A stretch of 5,669 nt of DNA from Verrucomicrobiales bacterium (GTDB lineage: Bacteria; Verrucomicrobiota; Verrucomicrobiia; Limisphaerales; UBA1096): positions 1 through 5,669 of the forward strand of contig JAPPPH010000144.1 of assembly GCA_028817635.1 (NCBI GenBank). Reading direction: 5' to 3'. Position 1 is the first letter of the stretch, and every line of letters begins with the position of its first letter. Position numbers and translations under genes: made by a program. Under the pieces are notes generated by a model. The model saw only the letters and a list, made by a program, of their open reading frames with translations, did not search any database and was not told the DNA's origin. This document shows positions 1-5,116 of the stretch, piece after piece.

Positions 1-93
1 TCTCAAGCTCATGAAAACCATCCTCCCGCCTGCCGACGACGTTGAGCAGGAGGTTGATTTTGCAGTGGGTTGTCTGTGTCCGTTTCAAGTCAC

Positions 94-123
94 AAAAAAG
101 GCGCCGGCCGTGAGGCGGGCGCC
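94..123 (-). terminator. Rho-independent terminator ending the tat/lipoprotein transcript
   Basis: Read on the minus strand, positions 123-114 and 109-100 form a 10-bp GC-rich stem with a single C-C mismatch and a four-base TCAC loop. Six T residues (99-94) follow immediately. It begins 22 bp after the stop codon of the lipoprotein gene, the normal place for an intrinsic terminator. No T-tract follows the hairpin on the plus strand, so it acts in one direction only. It marks the likely 3' end of the gene run in this window. Confidence 0.92.
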
Positions 124-145
124 GTGAAATTGGATGGAGACCGGC

Positions 146-649
146 TCAGTGGTCGAACACCTTGAACCGGCTGCCGGGCAGGAACGGGGCCACGTCGCCA
201 CCGCCAAAACCGATGGCAGAGTTCGGGTGAAAAATTCCATCGTCCCACAGTCCGGGCGTATAGCTGGCCGGGAACAGTGCATCATCCGGGAGGACCATGC
301 CGCCCCAGGGGTAGTCCAGCGTGGCCATGGATGGGTCGGGATAAACGGTTGCGCCCTGCAACCACGGCTCGTAGTCCGGGGTGGGGATGGCGAAGGTGAC
401 GATTTCGGCGAAGCCGATCGCAGTACGTGCCATGGTGCGGCTGAGTCCGCGAACCACGCCGGTGGTGTAGGCGTGCTGCGGTCCATCCCAAAGAGCGGTT
501 TGCTCGACGGAACGGCTGAATTCGCCCATGCGGGTGAATTCGGTAAAGTTGCGGACGCCACGGCCCAATTTGTTTTCCGGCCCGGCACAGCCCACGGAAA
601 GGACGGCAATCAGGGTTGCGACGGCGGTGGTTTTAGCAATGTTTCGCAT
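146..649 (-). CDS. Putative lipoprotein, exosortase-system-associated TIGR04073-like family
   Basis: A 167-residue protein of unknown biochemical function. It starts with a positively charged n-region (MRNIAK), a hydrophobic stretch and a lipobox-like LSVGC with Cys21, so it is probably a lipoprotein. The same SVGC ending occurs in both Pal proteins of this window. The body has features I associate with TIGR04073: KLGRGVRNFTEF after the signal, a Gly/Arg-rich GVVRGLSRTMARTAIGFAEI segment, then VTFAIPTPDYEPWLQ. That family is known mainly from Verrucomicrobiota and related bacteria with exosortase/PEP-CTERM systems. After this core comes about 70 further residues rich in Pro, Gly, Trp and Asp, ending PGSRFKVFDH. 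An in-frame TTG four codons upstream (661) is possible; I chose the ATG because it gives a canonical signal peptide. Neither start has a clear ribosome binding site. The gene lies 64 bp after tatC and just before the terminator, so it is probably co-transcribed with tatAC. The family assignment is from memory of the motif pattern. Confidence 0.8.
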   Translation of the reverse strand: MRNIAKTTAVATLIAVLSVGCAGPENKLGRGVRNFTEFTRMGEFSRSVEQTALWDGPQHAYTTGVVRGLSRTMARTAIGFAEIVTFAIPTPDYEPWLQGATVYPDPSMATLDYPWGGMVLPDDALFPASYTPGLWDDGIFHPNSAIGFGGGDVAPFLPGSRFKVFDH

Positions 650-713
650 TGGTTCAGTCAAAAAAGCGACGGGCAGAGTAGTAAAAAAATGGCCGGTGTA
701 AAGTCTTTTGGCG

Positions 714-2282
714 TTATTTTTCCGGCTCTTCGGGTGGGTTTTCGGCAGCCTCGGCTTCTTCTTTTAAGCGCTGTTCTTCCCGCTTTTTGTCCCGCCGATA
801 CCAAATCCACGCAATGAACACACTTAACTCGTAGAAGAGTTGCATAGGCAGCGCCATCAGCACCTGAGTGATGATATCCGGCGGGGTGAGGACGGAGGCC
901 AGCACGAGGTTGATGACCACCCAGTACATCCGGAACTTGGCCAGTTTCTTGTAGTCGAGTACGCCGATCTTGACCAAAAGCAGGATGACGACCGGCAGCT
1001 CAAAGGCGAGGCCCATGCCGATCATGAATTTACAGACGAACTTGATGTAGTCTTCCGCACGCCACATGTCGGCCCCGAAGTGCAGCCAGTTGGCGAAGAG
1101 CGCAGCGGTGCTGAGCGCAATCTTCATCAGCAGGAAATAACAAAACGCGGCTCCAAGGAAAAACAACCCGCCTCCGATGATGACGGACATGGTGAGATAT
1201 TTTTTCTCCTTCTTACGTAGTGCCGGGAAAATAAATTGCCCGAGGAAATACAGGATGAATGGCAGGGCGACCATGATACCTCCATAAAACGCCATCTGCA
1301 GCGCCACGAGAAATCCGCTGAGTGGACTCATCGATTTAAGCTCGGGACCGGCTTTGCCGGCGTCATCTGTTGACGTGAGTATGTTTGTGTCCGGCTGCAA
1401 CAGCAATTGCAGTTTACCCTCTTCGACCACTGGCCGGAGGTTGAACGGTTGCGGCTCGGTGACGTTTGTGAGGTTGAGCATCCGGTACGCCTCTTCGAGC
1501 AGGTTTGTCTCGACCGGAATTCGGAATACCTCGTCTTCGGTCATCCGGACGAGGATTTCACTTTTGCTTTCTTCGAGGAGTGTTTCCTTTCGGTTTTCCG
1601 TAAGGAACTGTTTGGCTTCACCGAGTGGGCGTGAGAGGAAGTCTACTATCAACGGGGCCCCGGCCAAGCAGGCGACCATCGCCACGCCAAGCGCGGCCAC
1701 GCATCGGATAAGTACCCAGCGCAAATCCTCCATGTGCTCGAGGAAGGATTTGACCGGCCCGCCGTACTCGGAACCGTCGTCGTCGAGGTCGGAGTCCCAG
1801 TTGTCATCATCCCCACCCCCGCCCTGACCACCGGAGCGCGGAACCGGCACGGGCGCGTTTACCGCGTGGGCGGCTTGGTATTCGTCGCCCTGATATTCCC
1901 CGTGGTCGTAGTGATGATGATCGTCATGATGCTCATCATGGTACTGGTCGTGTGCGTGATGATCCTCGTGTTCGTAGTCGTGGTGGTAGGGATCGTCGTG
2001 ATGCCAATCCTCCTCGTGGGAGGTGTCGAGGTAGTCGGGGTCGTCAGTGTATTGGCCAGCGGAGTCGCCGAGCTTTTCCGGTTCCTCTCCGGATGTATTT
2101 TCCTGATGTTCGCTTGGTTCCGGCTCTTCCGCTTGGCCAAGCGCTTGGCTTTCGGCATCGTCCGCGTCGGGTGCGGTCGGATGCTCCGGCTGGGAAGGGT
2201 CCTGGGAATGTTCAGGCTGCTCCGCTTGGCCGTAGGGGGTGTTGTCCGGCGGTTCGGGAGCGCCCTCAGTCTCCTTGGGCAT
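714..2282 (-). CDS. tatC: Twin-arginine translocase subunit TatC with His-rich N-terminal extension
   Basis: TatC is the integral-membrane receptor that binds twin-arginine signal peptides and, with TatA, moves folded proteins across the cytoplasmic membrane. The conserved domain covers about residues 176-496, with six membrane segments near 189-215, 322-350, 364-386, 415-437, 452-466 and 472-493. Family landmarks are present: FLEHMEDLR before the first helix; FPALRKKEKK with Glu359, matching E. coli Glu103; FELP with Glu428, matching Glu170; and LTPPD with Asp469, matching Asp211. At 522 residues it is about twice the E. coli length (258). The excess is an N-terminal extension of about 175 residues, a first periplasmic loop of about 100 residues, and a charged C-terminal tail. 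The extension has an acidic Pro/Gln/Glu-rich part (1-80), a His/Asp/Glu/Tyr tract (89-127) and a Gly/Asp linker (151-175). TatC N-termini are cytoplasmic, so the tract should face the cytoplasm. The next in-frame Met (183) lies inside the conserved domain, which supports the long start. It follows tatA by 38 bp with no obvious Shine-Dalgarno. Confidence 0.97.
   Translation of the reverse strand: MPKETEGAPEPPDNTPYGQAEQPEHSQDPSQPEHPTAPDADDAESQALGQAEEPEPSEHQENTSGEEPEKLGDSAGQYTDDPDYLDTSHEEDWHHDDPYHHDYEHEDHHAHDQYHDEHHDDHHHYDHGEYQGDEYQAAHAVNAPVPVPRSGGQGGGGDDDNWDSDLDDDGSEYGGPVKSFLEHMEDLRWVLIRCVAALGVAMVACLAGAPLIVDFLSRPLGEAKQFLTENRKETLLEESKSEILVRMTEDEVFRIPVETNLLEEAYRMLNLTNVTEPQPFNLRPVVEEGKLQLLLQPDTNILTSTDDAGKAGPELKSMSPLSGFLVALQMAFYGGIMVALPFILYFLGQFIFPALRKKEKKYLTMSVIIGGGLFFLGAAFCYFLLMKIALSTAALFANWLHFGADMWRAEDYIKFVCKFMIGMGLAFELPVVILLLVKIGVLDYKKLAKFRMYWVVINLVLASVLTPPDIITQVLMALPMQLFYELSVFIAWIWYRRDKKREEQRLKEEAEAAENPPEEPEK
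1902..2018 (-). repeat. Low-complexity CAY/GAY tract encoding the TatC His-rich segment
   Basis: This stretch encodes TatC residues 89-127, of which 16 are His and almost all others Asp, Glu or Tyr. At DNA level it is a degenerate trinucleotide run of CAT, CAC, GAT and GAC codons. Synonymous codons are mixed rather than one triplet repeated, so it is not a fresh slippage product and looks maintained at protein level. Its complement produces a spurious Val/Met-rich hydrophobic frame on the plus strand. Confidence 0.85.
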
Positions 2283-2320
2283 GGTTTAGAGCCAAGTCAC
2301 TCAGGGGACGGTCTTGAGAA

Positions 2321-2602
2321 TTAGGCGTCCTTTTTTGTGTCGCCGGCTTCCTCATTTTCCGAGGTTTGCTCGGTAATCTGAGGAGCGGGTGGCGGGGTGT
2401 AGGTGGGATGGTCATCCATCGCCCGGTCGAGTTCGCCTTGGACGTCTCGTGAGGCTTTTTTGAATTCCTTGATCCCTTGGCCCATGCCCTTGGCCAGTTC
2501 AGGCAGTTTTTTGGCCCCGAACAGCACCAATACGACGGCAAGAATCAAAATGATTTCCCATGGGCCGAGCCCGCCGATTGCCAGTTGCAAATGAGTTGTC
2601 AT
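2321..2602 (-). CDS. tatA: Sec-independent translocase pore subunit TatA
   Basis: TatA (TatA/E family, 93 residues) oligomerises with TatC to form the passage for folded twin-arginine substrates. The sequence shows the standard layout: a short N-terminus ending in GGLGPWE, one transmembrane helix (about 16-28), the FGAKKLPE hinge (28-35), an amphipathic helix rich in Gly and Lys (GMGQGIKEFKKA, 39-50), and an acidic, Pro-rich disordered tail. Its length and hinge fit TatA better than TatB, and no separate tatB is visible, so this is probably a two-component TatA-TatC system. The ATG at 2602 gives the usual spacing before the helix; the best upstream ribosome-binding candidate is a weak GACGAG. 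The start lies 8 bp beyond the T-tract of a hairpin in the pal-tatA spacer, so expression may depend on readthrough or on a promoter in that spacer. Confidence 0.97.
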   Translation of the reverse strand: MTTHLQLAIGGLGPWEIILILAVVLVLFGAKKLPELAKGMGQGIKEFKKASRDVQGELDRAMDDHPTYTPPPAPQITEQTSENEEAGDTKKDA

Positions 2603-2610
2603 ATCTCGTC

Positions 2611-2641
2611 AAAAAGGCCGGAAAACCTAGCCTTATTTTTT
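2611..2641. terminator. Candidate bidirectional hairpin with T-tracts between pal and tatA
   Basis: Positions 2614-2618 (AAGGC) pair with 2630-2634 (GCCTT), and an inner GG/CC pair closes an AAAA loop at 2622-2625. The stem is interrupted by unpaired bases on both sides. A run of T follows on each strand: 2636-2642 on the plus strand and 2615-2611 (complement) on the minus strand. It resembles a modest bidirectional intrinsic terminator. On the minus strand it would attenuate Tol-Pal transcription just before tatA. The stem is weak, so it may only be partly effective. Confidence 0.4.
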
Positions 2642-2688
2642 TGAATGTAAAGAGCCAACTCCCGGTTAATGGGTTGGGTGGGGGTTAA

Positions 2689-3294
2689 TCAATTGCCCGG
2701 TTTGGGCGTGAGCAGCACAAATTCGCCGCGTCGGTTAAGGCGATAGGCTGATTCTGTCAGGCTTGGATCGGCAGGCCGATCTTCGCCCAAAGTCATGGTT
2801 CGGATGCGGTCGGCACTCACGCCGCGCTCGACCAAACTATCACGAATGCTCAGGGCACGACGTTCGCCGAGCGCCCGATTGTATTCCTCGGTGCCGCGCT
2901 CGTCGCAGTGGCCCTCGACGAGTACTTTGTTTTGCGGGCTGCCAGAGAGAGCCTCGGCCACAGCGTTGACCTTGTCGGCATCACCCGGCTGAATCTCGGC
3001 CCGATCAAACCCGAAGTAGACGGTCTGCGCAGCAAACGCCTCGCGGTCCATCTGCATGTTTTCGAAATCTTCCAACCCGGTCAGGTTCACTTCGCTTCCA
3101 TCTGTGGAGGTAACGCCGCCCTCCTCACCGATTTTGCCGCCTTCGCTGGTTGCCGTGCTGCTCCCGTTACCGGTTGTACCCGCGCCATTGATGGCTGGCA
3201 GGAAGGTGTTGGGTTTCTCGGTTTTTTTACAGCCCACAGAAACCACCATGACCAGCGAGGCCATGATGAGTGAAATGTAGTTTGCGGGCTTCAT
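2689..3294 (-). CDS. pal: Peptidoglycan-associated lipoprotein Pal, second tandem copy
   Basis: Pal is an outer-membrane lipoprotein whose OmpA-like domain binds peptidoglycan and whose interaction with TolB is controlled by the Tol complex. This 201-residue copy has a signal peptide ending VVSVGC with lipidation Cys22, a Gly/Ser/Thr-rich linker (about 30-70) and an OmpA-like domain from about 84 to 196. The domain contains TVYFGFDRAEI and the signature GHCDERGTEEYNRALGERRA (128-147). Asp131 and Arg146 have the 15-residue spacing of the residues that contact diaminopimelate in OmpA-family domains. It aligns without gaps with the neighbouring Pal, at roughly 80% identity from residue 71 onward, whereas signal and linker have diverged. 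It lies 20 bp downstream of the first copy and ahead of the tatA spacer. The ATG at 3294 lacks a clear Shine-Dalgarno but gives a normal signal peptide. Which copy is the main TolB partner cannot be told from sequence. Confidence 0.95.
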   Translation of the reverse strand: MKPANYISLIMASLVMVVSVGCKKTEKPNTFLPAINGAGTTGNGSSTATSEGGKIGEEGGVTSTDGSEVNLTGLEDFENMQMDREAFAAQTVYFGFDRAEIQPGDADKVNAVAEALSGSPQNKVLVEGHCDERGTEEYNRALGERRALSIRDSLVERGVSADRIRTMTLGEDRPADPSLTESAYRLNRRGEFVLLTPKPGN

Positions 3295-3314
3295 GAATTA
3301 AGGGGTGGTTGAGG

Positions 3315-3914
3315 TTAGGATTTTGGCTTTAGCAGCACGAATTCACCACGGCGGTTGGCCTGATAGGCGTCCTCGGAAAAACCGGGGTCAGCCGGACGAT
3401 CCTCGCCCAGGCTCATGGTGCGGATGCGATCGGCGCCAACGCCAAGTTCAACCAAGCGATCCCGAACGCTCAGTGCGCGTCGTTCGCCAAGCGCGCGGTT
3501 GTATTCTTCAGTGCCTCGTTCGTCGCAATGGCCCTCGATTAAGACTTTGTTTTGTGGACTTTGCGCAAGGGCACTGGCCACGGCACCGACCTTGCCGTCG
3601 TCGTCCGGATGAATCTCAGAACGATCGAAACCGAAGTAGACCGTCTCAGCGGCAAAGGCCTCGCGATCCATCAGCATGTTTTCAAACTCGTCCAGCCCAG
3701 CGAGGCCGATGTTGCCGTCGCCATCCACGGTCACCACATCGCCGCCTCCACCGACCCGGCCACCGGGGGTGGTGTCAAGCAAGCCACCATTGCCTCTCAC
3801 GTTTGAGTTGCCACCGGGGATTTGGGTGATGTTTTTTGGGCCGTGCTTGCACCCGACCGAGAGGGTCACGACGAGGGCTGCTAGGGTCAAACCAGTGAAT
3901 TTCACGAGGGTCAT
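3315..3914 (-). CDS. pal: Peptidoglycan-associated lipoprotein Pal, first tandem copy
   Basis: This 199-residue outer-membrane lipoprotein directly follows tolB, the standard tolB-pal order. It has a signal peptide ending TLSVGC with Cys22, a Gly-rich linker (about 38-70, including GGRVGGGGD and VDGDGN) and an OmpA-like peptidoglycan-binding domain from about 84 to 196. The domain carries TVYFGFDRSEI and GHCDERGTEEYNRALGERRA (128-147), with Asp131 and Arg146 as expected ligand-binding residues. I chose the ATG at 3914 over the TTG at 3938 because it puts the lipidation Cys at residue 22 and aligns gap-free with the second Pal. The TTG would add eight residues and overlap the tolB stop (TTGA); it has a GGAG three bases upstream, so it remains possible. 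E. coli Pal is 173 residues; the extra length here is in the linker. Cys130 sits where E. coli Pal has Ala. Confidence 0.95.
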   Translation of the reverse strand: MTLVKFTGLTLAALVVTLSVGCKHGPKNITQIPGGNSNVRGNGGLLDTTPGGRVGGGGDVVTVDGDGNIGLAGLDEFENMLMDREAFAAETVYFGFDRSEIHPDDDGKVGAVASALAQSPQNKVLIEGHCDERGTEEYNRALGERRALSVRDRLVELGVGADRIRTMSLGEDRPADPGFSEDAYQANRRGEFVLLKPKS

Positions 3915-3934
3915 TTTAGTAAAGTTTAGTTCCG

Positions 3935-5116
3935 TCAATTACTCCATGCGGCCTGGGAGCAATTCCCCGGAAAGCTTCGCGGGAGAGTCTTGACGCGTTT
4001 GGTAGGCACGTCAAGTACCGATAAAACACGCTTGCCGCGGGAGCGGTTGGTAAAAATCAAAGTCCGCGAGTTGAGTGCCCACGAGGGATCCTCCCCGGTG
4101 GCGAGGACCTGTGCGCTTCCACCGCTCGACGGGACGATGCAAATGTCAAAACGACCACCGCGCTGGGTGGTGAAGGCAATAGCCTTGCCGTCCGGCGACC
4201 AGTCCGGCTCGGTGGCGTTGGAGACGTGAACGGTGGAGATTCGCGACATGGCCCCGCCATTGGCCGGGATTTTATACAGGGCGGATCGCCCTCCGGCACG
4301 TGAGACGAAGCAAATGAAGCGCCCGTCCGGCGACCAGCAGGGGGAGGACTCCGCCGCCTTGGTCGTGGTCAGCCGCCGAAAACCGGTGCCGTTGACGCTG
4401 GCCACCCAGATATCCGGGCTGCCTGCCTTGCTGAGCACCATCGCCACGCGTTTCCCGTCCGGGGAGACGGCCGGGCTGATGTTGGAGCCGGAAAAACGGG
4501 CGACCGTCCGGCGTTGCCCTGTCCGAATATTGTGCGAGTAAATGTCCGGGTTGTGCTTGAGGTACGAGTAGTAAAATAGCGTGTCCCCGTTTGGCGCCCA
4601 GTCCGGCCCGGCGGAGATGGAGTTGTCACTGGTCAATCGCTTTGCGTTGAAGCCGTCAAAATCCGCAACGTGAATCTCGGTGTTGCGTCCGTGAAACTGG
4701 CGGAAGGCGATCTTGGTGAGGCCGATGCCGGGTGAGCCGGTGATGGTTTCAACAACGTTGTTTGCGAACGTGTGACCCTGCAGCCGAAGGTTCCCCCCTT
4801 GATATCGCTTGTTGAGGACGAACCCGCGCTTCAGGTGGTCGTACACCGCGCCAGAGACGCTGCCGCCGGTGTTGCTGCCCTTGATGGTGAACTGCGCCTT
4901 GCCTCGATCCACAAACTCGAAGCCCTGCACGAAGAGGTCGAATTTTAGCAGCGAAAGAATCTCACCGGTGAAGCCCTCGATGTGAACCGGGATCGCCTTG
5001 ACTTCGCCGGTGTTAAAGATGTCGACGTCGATTTCGTTCTGCGCTTGGCCAAGCGCTTGGCCAAGCCCAAGCACGGCGGCCAAAATGGCAAAGGTGTGAC
5101 GGATGGATTTCCTCAT
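3935..5116 (-). CDS. tolB: Tol-Pal system periplasmic propeller protein TolB
   Basis: TolB is a periplasmic protein that binds Pal through its beta-propeller and communicates with TolA through its N-terminus. The 393-residue product (about 430 in E. coli) has a signal peptide ending near residue 25 (LGQALGQA). An N-terminal alpha/beta domain (about 28-125) contains FEFVDRGKAQFTIKG. The joining segment GIGLTKIAFRQFHGRNTEIHV leads into the propeller, with AFR and ADFDGFNAKRLT resembling the E. coli TolB FRTRIAYV / SDYDGYN region. PD40-type blade motifs are at about 173 (WAPNGDTLFYY), 217 (SPDGKRVAMV), 261 (WSPDGRFICFV), 306 (WSPDGKAIAFT) and a degenerate one at 346. Its ATG overlaps the stop of the upstream TolA-like gene as ATGA, indicating translational coupling, and pal follows directly. 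No frameshift or missing blade is evident. Confidence 0.95.
   Translation of the reverse strand: MRKSIRHTFAILAAVLGLGQALGQAQNEIDVDIFNTGEVKAIPVHIEGFTGEILSLLKFDLFVQGFEFVDRGKAQFTIKGSNTGGSVSGAVYDHLKRGFVLNKRYQGGNLRLQGHTFANNVVETITGSPGIGLTKIAFRQFHGRNTEIHVADFDGFNAKRLTSDNSISAGPDWAPNGDTLFYYSYLKHNPDIYSHNIRTGQRRTVARFSGSNISPAVSPDGKRVAMVLSKAGSPDIWVASVNGTGFRRLTTTKAAESSPCWSPDGRFICFVSRAGGRSALYKIPANGGAMSRISTVHVSNATEPDWSPDGKAIAFTTQRGGRFDICIVPSSGGSAQVLATGEDPSWALNSRTLIFTNRSRGKRVLSVLDVPTKRVKTLPRSFPGNCSQAAWSN
5042..5066. repeat. Palindromic GCTTGGCCAAGC tandem within the tolB signal-peptide coding region
   Basis: GCTTGGCCAAGC, a perfect 12-base palindrome, occurs twice head to tail (5043-5054 and 5055-5066). On the minus strand it encodes the LGQALGQA end of the TolB signal peptide. 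Bases 5042-5061 are identical to 2130-2149 inside tatC, where the shared codons also encode QALGQA. Confidence 0.7.

Noticed and set aside
1..21. Possible start of another minus-strand gene (ATG at 12 with GGGAGG nine bases upstream)
   Set aside because: Only four codons fall inside the window, so it cannot be supported. A convergent plus-strand gene ending at 14 or 45 is equally possible.
11..127. Short plus-strand frame starting ATGAAAACC
   Set aside because: Its last third runs through the terminator hairpin, and it has no recognisable product.
662..713. Possible promoter for the lipoprotein gene (TTTACA followed 16 bases later by TACTCT)
   Set aside because: The -10 match is only three of six bases, and co-transcription from tatC explains the spacing. 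Too weak to annotate.
134..817. Plus-strand open frame of 227 codons
   Set aside because: It lies antisense to the lipoprotein gene and the end of tatC, crosses both gene boundaries and shows no recognisable domain.
1734..2324. Plus-strand open frame of 196 codons encoding a very Val/Met-rich hydrophobic peptide
   Set aside because: It is antisense to the tatC extension. CAT and CAC His codons read as ATG and GTG on the other strand, and the real TatC frame with conserved motifs occupies this DNA.
2850..3280. Several overlapping plus-strand frames across the pal genes
   Set aside because: They are shadows of the Pal reading frame. Similar shadows recur over both pal copies because the DNA itself is duplicated.
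3724..3741. VDGDGN in the Pal linker as a calcium-binding loop
   Set aside because: A single short Gly/Asp motif in a low-complexity linker, absent from the second Pal, is not enough to claim calcium binding.
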